A DNA stretch of 64,000 nt, from NCBI GenBank assembly GCA_016869275.1, contig VGEO01000005.1, forward strand, positions 1 to 64,000, in the 5' to 3' direction. This document shows positions 18,182-26,056 of this stretch, one piece after another. How positions within the stretch are numbered: position 1 is the first letter of the stretch; the number at the start of each line of letters is the position of its first letter. The position numbers were made by a program, and so were the translations under genes. The notes under the pieces are model-generated. The model was not told the origin of the DNA. It was given only the letters and a program-made list of their open reading frames with translations, and did no database searches. The stretch comes from Alphaproteobacteria bacterium. Its GTDB lineage: Bacteria > Pseudomonadota > Alphaproteobacteria > SHVV01.

Positions 18182-18418
18182 TGCACCGAGGTGATCCCGC
18201 ACGCCTTCGGCGCGCGCGCGGTCTTGAAACTCATGTATGCAGCCTTGATCCGCGCCGCCGAACGCTGGCGCGGGATCAGGGTGACCGAGTTCGAGCAGCG
18301 TCGGTTGAAGGCAATCTGCGACGAACTCGACCGAGACCATGCCGGGCTAACCGCGTCAGCAGTCCGCCCTAACATCACCGCATCCCAATCCCGTTTATCC
18401 GGCAAGGATCTGACTTGA
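18182..18418 (+). mobile_element. Transposase C-terminal remnant (probably IS256/Mutator-like)
   Basis: The frame reads EVIPHAFGARAVLKLMYAAL then IRAAERWRGIRVTEFEQ and ends at TGA 18416-18418. A basic, Trp/Arg-containing segment of this kind (ALIRAAERWRGI..TEFE) resembles the C-terminus of Mutator/IS256-type transposases. This assignment is from memory of the pattern, not a search. Only about 75 codons remain, without the DDE catalytic region. No terminal inverted repeat could be defined. Its left edge coincides with the broken 5' end of the RDD gene. Confidence 0.5.
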
Positions 18419-18658
18419 CCGCCACTTGTAGGTCGTCATCTTGTCTTCACTCTCGGGTTATCCGAGTTATTCCACATATGTATGGAGTTTTATCCTAGTC
18501 TGCCACCGCTATGCACGCGTTTTGCGCTTTACCGCAGTTGGTAAAGGGGAGCGCCCAATACAACCGTGTGTAGCTTGGGGTGCGACTGCGGCGCCACCAT
18601 CGACGCCGCCCGATTAGTTGCTTTCTCTCCGCCGCCATGAGTACGGCTTTCGTCCGCT
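18419..18658. other. AT-richer spacer with a short hairpin
   Basis: No gene is seen. The stretch is visibly less GC-rich than the window. It holds one clear inverted repeat, CTTTACC/GGTAAAG (18527-18546, 6-nt loop), enclosed by GCGC/GCGC. It lies between the transposase remnant and a decayed gene and is probably debris of an inserted element. Confidence 0.4.
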
Positions 18659-19173
18659 ATGGCTGAGCGCCGTCGCGTCCGCATCTTCATTTCGTCGCCT
18701 TCCGATGTCCGCCCTGAGCGCTTGATCGCAGCGCGCGTGATCGAACGGCTGGGACGCGAGTTCGGCGGTCATCTCGTGGTCGAGCCGCTGTTGTGGGAGC
18801 GCGAGCCGCTACTCGCGACTCAACACTTTCAGGACCTGATCACACCGCCGCACGAGACCGACATCGTGGTCGTGATCTTGTGGTCGCGCCTGGGTGGACG
18901 CTCGGCGACTTGTTCGACAAAGCCGGCGACCGCGCCAGCGCCAAGGCGGTGTTCGAACGCGGTGTGGCGGCCGCCGACCTGTTGATCGAACGCGAGCCGG
19001 CCGGCACCATCGCGCCAGTCCTCAAGCGCGACATTCTCGATCGCCTGCAGGACATCGAAAAAGGGGGCGAAAGAACTAAGAACTCCCTCCCGCTCGCTCT
19101 GCTCGCATCCTCCCCTGCATGCAGGGCAGGGCAATCGCATTTGGTTTGCTGGTGGGACACGGGCACACCCTAA
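18659..19173 (+). pseudogene. STAND/TPR-type protein remnant with internal deletion and frameshift
   Basis: The first frame (18659 to about 18893) encodes VRIFISSPSDVRPERLIAAR and EPLLWEREPLLATQHF up to VVVILWSRLG, the start of DUF4062/TIR-like N-terminal domains found on large STAND ATPase or repeat proteins. From about 18895 a different frame encodes TLGDLFDKAGDRASAKAVFE, the kind of tetratricopeptide end such proteins carry. The long central part is missing and the two pieces are out of frame. The remnant's end runs into a GC palindrome (CCTGCATGCAGG). Such proteins are often linked to defence or signalling; this copy is dead. Confidence 0.6.
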
Positions 19174-19189
19174 GCGCCCTCTCCCGAGG

Positions 19190-19600
19190 CTATTTCGCCG
19201 CGCCCAACTGCTTCATGAACTCGGCGTGGTTCGAGAAGTGCCAGCGCGCGACGAATTGGCCGCCGCGCACCTGATGCATGCTGAGCGAGCGCGATTCGAC
19301 CTGCTTCCCGGTCGGCGTTTCGCCGTAGAGCGAGCCCTTGTGGGTCCCGCTGAGCGCGCCGTTCAAGACGACCATGTCGCCCTCGGCGACCAGGTGATCG
19401 ATCCGGATCTTGGCGTCGGGGATGGCGGCGCGGATCTTGGTGATGACGCCGCGCAGGCCTTCGCGGGTCGCGGCGGCGCCCGGCGGCGCGCCGTGGTTGA
19501 CGAAATCGGGTGCGTAAAGCTCGTCGATCAGCGCGAGATTGCCGCCTTCGAGCACCTCGCGCAGGAAACGGCGCATCAACGCCTTGTTCTGTTCCGACAT
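19190..19600 (-). CDS. SnoaL-like ester cyclase / NTF2-fold protein
   Basis: A 136-residue SnoaL-like protein. It opens MSEQNKALMRRFLREVLEGG and has LYAPDFVNHGAPPG, the usual NTF2-fold start. The central block GDMVVLNGALSGTHKG and FVARWHFSNHAEFMKQLG follow the SnoaL_2 pattern. Members are small cyclases, isomerases or proteins of unknown role. It lies downstream of a terminator that closes the SBP operon, so it probably has its own promoter. Confidence 0.8.
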   Translation of the reverse strand: MSEQNKALMRRFLREVLEGGNLALIDELYAPDFVNHGAPPGAAATREGLRGVITKIRAAIPDAKIRIDHLVAEGDMVVLNGALSGTHKGSLYGETPTGKQVESRSLSMHQVRGGQFVARWHFSNHAEFMKQLGAAK

Positions 19601-19612
19601 CGGCCGGCTCCC

Positions 19613-19651
19613 AAAGAAAAAGCGGCCGGCCTCGCGATCGAAGCCGGCCGC
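19613..19651 (-). terminator. Rho-independent terminator after the SBP gene
   Basis: On the reverse strand GCGGCCGGC (from 19651) and GCCGGCCGC (to 19622) form a perfect 9-bp GC stem with a 12-nt loop. TTTTTCTTT follows directly. It begins 14 nt after the stop codon of the SBP gene at 19666-20811. Confidence 0.8.
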
Positions 19652-19665
19652 GCGCGCTTAGGCCG

Positions 19666-20811
19666 TCAGTTCCACTTGCGGAGCAGGCCGTTGGCATCGA
19701 GCGTGACGAAGATCGGCTCGGCGCGGATCACGTCGCCGTCCTTCATCCACTTCACCTTGCCGCTCACGGTCTCGATCTCGCCGGCCTTGATGAAGGCGTC
19801 GCGGATCTCCTGACGGTTGTTCAGGTCTTTCACGCTGCGCAGCACTTGCGCCAAGATATTAACGGCGTCGTAAGTCGCGACCACGAAGGCGTCGGGCGCC
19901 TTGTCTTTCTGCCCAGTCACTTCGCGCCACAGCTTGATGTAGTTCTGCACGACCGGACGCTGGTCATCGGCGGCGTAGAGCGCGTAGCCGACGCTCCCTT
20001 CCGCCTTGCCCTGGCTGAGCTTGAAGTAGTCGACGCTGCCGATGATCGAGTCGAGCACGACCTGGGCGGTGACGCCGCGATCGCGGAGCTGCGCCAGGAA
20101 CGTGCCGGCATCGCCCGGCTGATGCGAGAGCCAGACCGCATCGGGGCTGGCTTGGCGATGGTTCGCGACTTGCGACGCAAAATTGATTTCCTTGTTCTTG
20201 AACGACTGGTCGGAAACGATCTTGACCTTCAGGTCGTCGAGCGTCTTCCTGACGATCCGGATGTTGGTCAGGGTCGCGTCGTCATCGAGCGTATGCGAGA
20301 TCGCCATGGTCGCGAACTTGAACTTGTCCTGCGATTTTTTGAGCAGGATCGGGATCACTTGCGCCGCGTCGGGCTGGTAGCGGAAGATCCAGCCGCCGAA
20401 ATCGGGCGGCCCCCACGCGCCGGCCGAGGTCGGGGCCAGGATCGGGAACGCGCAGCGCTTCAAGTCTTCGTAGACCGACATCACCGTCTTGGTAGCGCCG
20501 ATGCCGAAGATCATCGGGATCGCCTTGTCGTCGCAAATGCGCCGGTAGTCGGCCAAAAACTGGGCGGTGTCGGGGAAGCGCGTATCGATCTTGTAGAACT
20601 CGAGCGGCCGGCCGTTGATGCCGCCTTGCTCGTTGATGACTTTGAGCGCCGGCATCGCGCCTTCGTTCCAGCCGCGGTTGCCGAAGTCGACGAACGGGCC
20701 GCTGAACCCGGCCGCGTAGGGGAGCCGGATCGGCTCCTTGGACTGCGCCAGCGCTGGGCCGGCGGTAATGGCGACGGCGACGGCCGCCGCGACCACGAGT
20801 AGCTTCTTCAT
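19666..20811 (-). CDS. Branched-chain-type ABC substrate-binding protein, copy 2
   Basis: A 381-residue periplasmic binding protein of the LivK-like (Peripla_BP_6) family. The signal peptide is MKKLLVVAAAVAVAITAGPALAQ split at ALAQS. The mature part reads PIRLPYAAGFSGPFVDFG and then INEQGGINGRPLEFYKIDTR, the family ligand-site blocks. It is a close paralogue of the next gene upstream, which has the same length (381 aa) and the same block order. No permease or ATPase gene is nearby, so it must use a system elsewhere or act as a sensor. Confidence 0.9.
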   Translation of the reverse strand: MKKLLVVAAAVAVAITAGPALAQSKEPIRLPYAAGFSGPFVDFGNRGWNEGAMPALKVINEQGGINGRPLEFYKIDTRFPDTAQFLADYRRICDDKAIPMIFGIGATKTVMSVYEDLKRCAFPILAPTSAGAWGPPDFGGWIFRYQPDAAQVIPILLKKSQDKFKFATMAISHTLDDDATLTNIRIVRKTLDDLKVKIVSDQSFKNKEINFASQVANHRQASPDAVWLSHQPGDAGTFLAQLRDRGVTAQVVLDSIIGSVDYFKLSQGKAEGSVGYALYAADDQRPVVQNYIKLWREVTGQKDKAPDAFVVATYDAVNILAQVLRSVKDLNNRQEIRDAFIKAGEIETVSGKVKWMKDGDVIRAEPIFVTLDANGLLRKWN

Positions 20812-20881
20812 CTAAGTACCTCCCCTCGATGGTTTTGGTCGGGCCCGATCGCGGCGTGCGACCCCACTCGACCGGTTTCGG

Positions 20882-22027
20882 TTAGTTCCACTTCTTCAGG
20901 ATGCCGTTCGGATCGAGTTGGACAAAGATCGGCTCGGAGCGCACGGCATCGCCGTCCTTAGGCCAGCTCACTTTCCCGCTGATGGTGTCGAGGTCGCGCA
21001 GCTTGGTGAACGCGTCGCGAATCTCCTGGCGGTTGTTGATGTCCTTTACCGAACGCAATACCTGACCCAGGATAATGACCGCGTCGTAGGTCGCGGTCAC
21101 GAACACGTCGGGCACTTTGTCCGACTGGTTGGTCATCTGCCGCCACTGCTTGATCCAGTTCTGCACCACCGGGCGCGGATCGTCGGCGGCGTAGAGCGCG
21201 TACCCAACGGCCCCGGCCGCTTTGCCCTGCGAGAGCTTCCAGAAGTCGACCGAGCCGATGATACCGTCGGTCATCGCCTGGACGTTGAGGCCACGCTCGC
21301 GGAGCTGCAGCAGGAAAGTTCCAGCGTCACCCGGCTGGTGCGACATCCAGACTGCGTCCGGGTTGCTCTGGCGGTGCGCCGCGACCTGCGAGGCGAAGTT
21401 GGTTTCCTTGTTCTTGAACGACTGGTCGGATGATACCTTGACCCCGATCTCGTCGAGCGTCTTGCGCACGATCCGGATGTTGGTGACGGTCGCGTCGTCG
21501 TCGTTGGTGTGCGAGAGCGCGACGTTCTTGAAGCCGAACTTGCCGTGCGCCTTCTTGACCAGGAGCGGCACCACCTGCGCCGCGTCAGGCTGGTAGCGGA
21601 AGATCCAGCCGCCGAAGTCAGGCGGACCCCAGGCGCCGGCCGAGCTCGGGTTCAGGATCGGCAGGCCGCAGCGCTTGAGGTCTTCATAGACCGCGATCGT
21701 CGCCTTGGTGGCGCCGATGCCGAAGATCATCGGCGTTCCCTTATCGTCGCAGACGCGGCGGAAATCGGCGAGGAACTGCGAGGTGTCGGGGAAGCGAGTA
21801 TCCATCTTGTAGAATTCGAGTGGCCGACCGTTGATGCCGCCCTGATCGTTGATGATCTTGAGCGCCGGCAGCGCGCCTTCTTTCCACATGCGCTCGCCGA
21901 AATCGACGAACGGGCCGCTGAAGGCCGAAGCGTAGGGGAGCCGGATCGGCTCCTTCGACTGGGCTGCGGCGTCGGCCGCGACCAGGAACGCGGCCGCGGC
22001 GACGGCGGCCGACAACGTGAGCTTCAT
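20882..22027 (-). CDS. Branched-chain-type ABC substrate-binding protein, copy 1
   Basis: A 381-residue LivK-like SBP with signal peptide MKLTLSAAVAAAAFLVAADA. Shared blocks with its neighbour include DTRFPDTSQFLADFRRVCDD, MIFGIGATKA, GAWGPPDFGGWIFRYQPDAA and QSFKNKETNFASQVAAHRQ. The two are tandem duplicates that have diverged mainly at surface positions. It lies 22 nt after an amidohydrolase gene, so the three are probably co-transcribed. Confidence 0.9.
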   Translation of the reverse strand: MKLTLSAAVAAAAFLVAADAAAQSKEPIRLPYASAFSGPFVDFGERMWKEGALPALKIINDQGGINGRPLEFYKMDTRFPDTSQFLADFRRVCDDKGTPMIFGIGATKATIAVYEDLKRCGLPILNPSSAGAWGPPDFGGWIFRYQPDAAQVVPLLVKKAHGKFGFKNVALSHTNDDDATVTNIRIVRKTLDEIGVKVSSDQSFKNKETNFASQVAAHRQSNPDAVWMSHQPGDAGTFLLQLRERGLNVQAMTDGIIGSVDFWKLSQGKAAGAVGYALYAADDPRPVVQNWIKQWRQMTNQSDKVPDVFVTATYDAVIILGQVLRSVKDINNRQEIRDAFTKLRDLDTISGKVSWPKDGDAVRSEPIFVQLDPNGILKKWN

Positions 22028-22049
22028 CGTGACGTCTCCCAGGTGACGT

Positions 22050-23144
22050 TTAGTTGAGGTAGAGCGCGGCGGCGTTGGTATGGACGATTTTCTCCTGATC
22101 CGACCGCGGTAGTTTGTTCAGGAGCTGCGCGACGTCGCTCTGGGCGTTCAACGCCATCGAGCGGACGTGCGGGAAATCGGAGCCCCACATCAAGCGATCG
22201 GCGCTCACCGCTTCCATGCCGTGCTCGCCGAACGGGTCGTCGACCCAGCCGAACCAGGCGTTGCGGCGGACATAGTCGGAGGGTTTGGCGAGTTCGAGCT
22301 TGGGCAGCGACACGCGGCTCGCGAACGCGGTCGCCAGCGAGTCGATGCGCCAGTTGAAGTGCGGCAACCACGAGAACTCGAACTCGCTGATGACGAGCTT
22401 GAGCTTGGGGTGGCGGTCGAGGACCTTGCCGAAGATGAAGTCGGCAGCGAGCGTGCCCTTGATCTCCTCGAAGGTATCGATCGCCATCCGCGGCGCTTCG
22501 CCGGCTTCGTCCTTGGACTGCGGGTGGAAGAAGTCGGGGACCCATCCGGTCAGCGTGTGCAGCGTGAGCGGCATGTCGATCTCGACGCAGCGGGCGAAGA
22601 ACGGATCCCAGATCGGATCGCGATAGGGTGGAATCCCCATCGGCGGGCGTACGTTGATGGTAACGCCCTTGAAGCCGTCCTTGGCCGAACGGTCGAGCTC
22701 CTTGATCGCCCACTGCGGATCGACGGTCGGGATCGAGGCGATGCCGATCAAGCGCTTCTTGTCGTGCGAGAAAAATTCGCGCATCCAGTCGTTGTAGACC
22801 TCGGCGCAAGCGGCGAGCGCGCGGTAGTGCTTGGACTGCATCACCACCAGCATGAAGGTCGGGTAAAGCACCTCGGCCGAGACTTTGGCTTCTTTTTGAA
22901 ATTTCAGCCGCGCCTCGGGTTCGAACCCGGCCGCCGAGAGGCCCTTGTCGCGGTGTTCCTTGTCGGCGTCGCCCAGGCGCACGATCTGCCGCCCGGTGTA
23001 ATAGAACCGGCCTTTTTCGCCGCGGAACTCGGCGACCGGGTGCGGGATCTCGTCGCCGTACTTGTTGCCGAGGGCGTTGATCCAAAGATCGTGCTTTTCG
23101 AGGATATGCGAATCGCCCGAAACGAGCGTGTACTCTGCCGCCAC
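22050..23144 (-). CDS. Amidohydrolase family protein (amidohydro_2)
   Basis: A 364-residue metal-dependent hydrolase/decarboxylase of the amidohydrolase-2 family. It has the DSH variant of the first metal motif (SGDSHILEKHDLW), a conserved His in MPLTLHTLTGW, a Glu/His region in LVISEFEFSWLPH, and the C-terminal Asp in MWGSDFPH. Relatives include 2-amino-3-carboxymuconate-6-semialdehyde decarboxylase-like enzymes. Start is GTG 23144 after GGGAGG. The first gene of an operon with two LivK-like SBPs, suggesting that its substrate or product is the imported solute. Confidence 0.85.
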   Translation of the reverse strand: MAAEYTLVSGDSHILEKHDLWINALGNKYGDEIPHPVAEFRGEKGRFYYTGRQIVRLGDADKEHRDKGLSAAGFEPEARLKFQKEAKVSAEVLYPTFMLVVMQSKHYRALAACAEVYNDWMREFFSHDKKRLIGIASIPTVDPQWAIKELDRSAKDGFKGVTINVRPPMGIPPYRDPIWDPFFARCVEIDMPLTLHTLTGWVPDFFHPQSKDEAGEAPRMAIDTFEEIKGTLAADFIFGKVLDRHPKLKLVISEFEFSWLPHFNWRIDSLATAFASRVSLPKLELAKPSDYVRRNAWFGWVDDPFGEHGMEAVSADRLMWGSDFPHVRSMALNAQSDVAQLLNKLPRSDQEKIVHTNAAALYLN

Positions 23145-23318
23145 TTCAAACCCTCCCGATGGCTGTGCCGACGCGCTGGCCGGTCTTGTTCGTTATTCGA
23201 GGCGGGCCGAGGTTAGCATCGGCCCCGGCGGCGGTCCACAAAGCCGCCGGCCGCGGCCGTTGTCAGCGGCCTCGCCACGGCGCAAGATTCGGCGGTCCAC
23301 GACCGATAGGAGGGCTCG

Positions 23319-23855
23319 ATGTCCGTGACCGACCGTACCGGCGACGCCGGGTTTTTCGAGCGCCAGATGGCGACCTACGCGACCTATCACACCAACGCCC
23401 GCAATCGTCTCACCCACTTCATCGGCATTCCAGCCATCGTGTTCTCGATCATGCTGGTGCTGGCACCGGCGCGGATCGAGTTGGCCGGGGTTGCGCTGTC
23501 GTGGGGCATCGTGGTCACGGCGGCGGCGTTCGTGCTGTGGGTCGCGCTCGACCGGGCGATCGGACTCGCGATGGCGCTGTTCCTGGTGCCGGGCTTGGTC
23601 GTTGCCGAGGCCTGGATCGGGGCGCGGCCGGGCGATGCCTGGAGCGCGTTCGCGGTCTTTTTTGTCGGTGGCTGGGTGTTCCAGTTCTGGGGCCACGCCA
23701 TCGAGGGACGCCGGCCGGCCCTGGTCGACAACCTGTTTCAAGCCCTGATCGGGCCGATGTTCATCGCGGCCGAGCTCTTGTTTGCCGCCGGCCTCAAGCG
23801 CGACCTCAAGGATCGGGTCGCCGCCCTCGCGGCCGCCGCCCGGCCCGCCCGGTAA
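23319..23855 (+). CDS. Mpo1-like protein (DUF962)
   Basis: A 178-residue membrane protein of the Mpo1/YGL010w family (DUF962). Yeast Mpo1 is an Fe(II)-dependent dioxygenase acting on 2-hydroxy fatty acids. Conserved His residues occur in YATYHTNARNRLTHFIGIP and in FQFWGHAIEGRRPAL, with four to five membrane segments between and after them. TAGGAGGG precedes the ATG. A role in fatty-acid alpha-oxidation is an inference from the yeast enzyme. Confidence 0.85.
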   Translation: MSVTDRTGDAGFFERQMATYATYHTNARNRLTHFIGIPAIVFSIMLVLAPARIELAGVALSWGIVVTAAAFVLWVALDRAIGLAMALFLVPGLVVAEAWIGARPGDAWSAFAVFFVGGWVFQFWGHAIEGRRPALVDNLFQALIGPMFIAAELLFAAGLKRDLKDRVAALAAAARPAR

Positions 23856-23885
23856 TAAAGTATTAGGCATAAAGCACTAATTATT

Positions 23886-24078
23886 CGGACGTTGCGAAAG
23901 AGGTGAGGGGCGCTCGAAAGCGGTGGACAACCGCGCCGCCTGCTCGTAAACGTCCGGATCATGCGCGTGAGCCGCGAACCCTTGGTCGTCGTCGTACGAC
24001 TCATTACCGGCCCGGTCTCTCTGGGAGACCGGGATCGGTCCGGACGTTCGTACGACGCACCCTTGGAGCCTGCGGCCC
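23886..24078 (+). promoter_or_regulatory. Probable attenuator leader with alternative pairings
   Basis: The leader of the ACT-domain gene has several long exact complementarities. AACGTCCGGA (23949-23958) can pair with upstream CGGACGTT (23886-23893) or with downstream TCCGGACGTT (24039-24048). CGTCGTACGA (23990-23999) can pair with TCGTACGACG (24048-24057). CCCGGTCTC/GAGACCGGG (24011-24033) forms a stable internal hairpin. The second and third sets cross and exclude each other. A leader reading frame with a Leu-Val-Val-Val-Val run passes through the middle. No T run is seen, so control could be translational. Confidence 0.55.
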
Positions 24079-24098
24079 ATGTTGAAGCACTCGACTAA
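23961..24098 (+). CDS. Candidate branched-chain amino-acid leader peptide
   Basis: An ATG-started frame of 45 codons contains PLVVVVRLIT at residues 7-16, a run of Leu, four Val, Leu and Ile codons as in ilv-operon leader peptides. The Val codons (23985-23996) lie exactly in one arm of the alternative helices described for this leader. A ribosome stalled there would block that arm. It overlaps the start of the ACT-domain gene by 20 nt. No strong ribosome site precedes it, so its translation is an inference. Confidence 0.4.
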   Translation: MRVSREPLVVVVRLITGPVSLGDRDRSGRSYDAPLEPAAHVEALD

Positions 24099-24396
24099 CC
24101 TAGCCACCACCCCCGACAAGACGACCGCCGAACCGGCGCCCGACGCGGCGCCCGGGCGTTACCGCTATTCGGTCAAGGCCTTCGCCCAGCCCTCGATCCT
24201 CTCCAAGGTGCTCGAAGTGTTCGCGATCCGGAGCCTGGTGCCGGTCCGGGTATCGAGCCGGATGAGCGAACTCGCGCCGGGCGAACTTCGAATCGAAGTC
24301 GAAGTCGGCGGTCTGGAGCCCGGCGCGGCGGAACACCTGCGCGCCCGGATCGAGCAGTTCCCCGACGTCCGCAGCGTCCGCCTGCTCGGGCTTTAA
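24079..24396 (+). CDS. Orphan ACT-domain protein, IlvM/IlvN-like
   Basis: A 105-residue protein. After a polar N-terminal tail (about 25 residues) comes an ACT-like beta-alpha-beta-beta-alpha-beta unit: YRYSVKAFAQPSILSKVLEV, then a Ser-containing strand, then LRIEVEVGG and HLRARIEQFPDVRSVRLL. The order resembles small regulatory subunits of acetolactate synthase (IlvM). No large subunit is adjacent. GGAG lies 11 nt before the ATG. The branched-chain-rich leader supports a link to branched-chain amino-acid metabolism. Confidence 0.6.
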   Translation: MLKHSTNLATTPDKTTAEPAPDAAPGRYRYSVKAFAQPSILSKVLEVFAIRSLVPVRVSSRMSELAPGELRIEVEVGGLEPGAAEHLRARIEQFPDVRSVRLLGL

Positions 24397-24424
24397 CGCA
24401 CGCTTCTCGAACCCTTCCCGCTCG

Positions 24425-25780
24425 CTATTCCTCGGCGAGCGCCTTGACCCGCGCGACCACGCGCGCGTGGCGCGCGACACCTTGCCCGTTCGCCGGATCG
24501 GTGACGATGTCGGCGACGCCGTGGCCGATCCGCCACAGCGTCTGCTCGTCGTCGACGCCGTCGCGCTTCGGCACCCGGACGACCGTATCGGTGCAGTAGG
24601 TCGAAATAATCCGGCCGACCGAGCCGCGCACCGCCTTGGGTTCGCGCCCGGCCACGACCGCTTCCTGACCCTCGCGGATCAGGCGCCGCATCATCGCGAT
24701 TCCCTTGTCCGAGCCTTGCAGGTGCTCGAGCGCGTGGATCGCGATCGGGCGCTGCGAGACCTGGGCGTCGTAGTCGCCGGGGATGCGCTGGCGCTCGGCG
24801 TAGGGTCGCTCGCCGGTCTGGCCGATGAAGTCGACCGATTCCTTGCCGACCGCGCGTTTGTCGCCTTTGCCGGTCGGGTCCGTCTCGGGATTGAACAGGC
24901 GCCAACCGATCGCCAAGCAGCTCTCGTCGTCGATCGGCACGCACCAACGCAGCAGACTGCCGCGGGTGAAGTGCTTTTCGCGGTACCCGTCTTCCCACAC
25001 GAAGCCGGCGCGGAGGATGTTGGGCATGACGACGTCGTTCATCCTGACCCAAACCTTGTCGCCGACGCGGCGCGGCGTGATGTAGTACATGCCCAAGTCG
25101 GACTCGCGGAACTCGAGCAGCGGCAGATCGCCGAACGATTCCGAGAATTGGGCGCCGGCGATCCGCGTGTGCAAAAAGACGCCGTGGACCGGGTCCATGA
25201 TGTTCTCGAATACCTGGATCCAGTTGCAGGGCGTGGTGATGGCGTACGGGACCAGGTCCTGCGCCGGGTCGGCGGCGACGTCGTAGGTCGGGAACTCGGG
25301 CTTGGCGTCGGGCGGCCCCATGTAGACGAACACCAGCCCTTTTTCCTCGTGCACCGGATAGGCGCCGTGACAGATCCGGTCTTTGAGCGTGCTCGCGGGG
25401 TCGTTCGGTGTTTCCAAGACGGTGCCGTCGACGTCGAACAGCCAGCCGTGATAGCAGCACCGCAAGCCGCGCTCCTCGATGGCGCCGAACTCGAGCGAGG
25501 TGCCGCGGTGGCTGCAGTGCGGCTCGAGGCAGCCGACCCGTCCCGAGCGGTCGCGGAAGAGAACGACCTCCTCGCCCATCGCCGTGACCTTGACCGGGAG
25601 GTCCTTGAGCTCGGCCGAAAGCGCGATCGGCTGCCAGAACCGGCGCAGATACTCGCCGCCGGCCGTACCCGGCCCGGCCTCCGCCAGCGTGCGGTCGGGC
25701 GCCGGGGTGCGGCGTCGATAATATTGCCCGTAGGGCTGCTTCAGGCTGCGCGGGCGCGGCGCGCCGCTGGCATCGTTCAT
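24425..25780 (-). CDS. Rieske oxygenase, phthalate-dioxygenase-like (VanA/Pht3 type)
   Basis: A 451-residue oxygenase component. Rieske ligands are C89, H91, C108 and H111 in CSHRG...CCYHGW. The iron site is NIMDPVHGVFLH with D196, H199 and H204. ATG 25780 follows GGAGACGACGCG and is preferred over a longer in-frame extension. It opens LKQPYGQYYRRRTPAPDRTL. Relatives demethylate or hydroxylate aromatic acids and work with a separate reductase, which is not seen nearby. Confidence 0.9.
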   Translation of the reverse strand: MNDASGAPRPRSLKQPYGQYYRRRTPAPDRTLAEAGPGTAGGEYLRRFWQPIALSAELKDLPVKVTAMGEEVVLFRDRSGRVGCLEPHCSHRGTSLEFGAIEERGLRCCYHGWLFDVDGTVLETPNDPASTLKDRICHGAYPVHEEKGLVFVYMGPPDAKPEFPTYDVAADPAQDLVPYAITTPCNWIQVFENIMDPVHGVFLHTRIAGAQFSESFGDLPLLEFRESDLGMYYITPRRVGDKVWVRMNDVVMPNILRAGFVWEDGYREKHFTRGSLLRWCVPIDDESCLAIGWRLFNPETDPTGKGDKRAVGKESVDFIGQTGERPYAERQRIPGDYDAQVSQRPIAIHALEHLQGSDKGIAMMRRLIREGQEAVVAGREPKAVRGSVGRIISTYCTDTVVRVPKRDGVDDEQTLWRIGHGVADIVTDPANGQGVARHARVVARVKALAEE

Positions 25781-25939
25781 CGCGTCGTCTCCGTTGCGGC
25801 AGGCGGCTGCCGCACGCCGGCATTGTTCCCCAAACGACGACGGCTGGCTACCCAGGCGCCGGACGATGGCGCCGAAAAAAGGCGCCGGTCCCGCTCGGGC
25901 AGCGGTGGCCGGCGCGGTCATGCCTGCTCCTGGCGGGGG

Positions 25940-26056
25940 TTACGTCGTGGCAGGCTGAACGTCGATTGGGAGCGTCGCCCTGGCGTCTTTTTCGCCCTCT
26001 TCCTTGGCGGCGAGCGCCGCGGCGCGCCGTAGCTCAGCGCGCCTGCAGTCCGGCAT
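25940..26056 (-). CDS. Possible 38-residue small protein after modC
   Basis: A short frame overlaps the 3' end of modC by 23 nt and continues to TAA. It encodes MPDCRRAELRRAAALAAKEE followed by an acidic/basic tail ending QPATT. The Glu/Lys/Ala content looks more protein-like than the usual shadow frames. There is no recognisable family and no clear ribosome site. It could also start nine codons earlier at an ATG ending at 26083. Confidence 0.2.
   Translation of the reverse strand: MPDCRRAELRRAAALAAKEEGEKDARATLPIDVQPATT

Noticed and set aside
26025-26040. CCGTAGCTCAG, which looks like a tRNA D-arm
   Set aside because: No acceptor stem, anticodon arm or T arm can be built around it.
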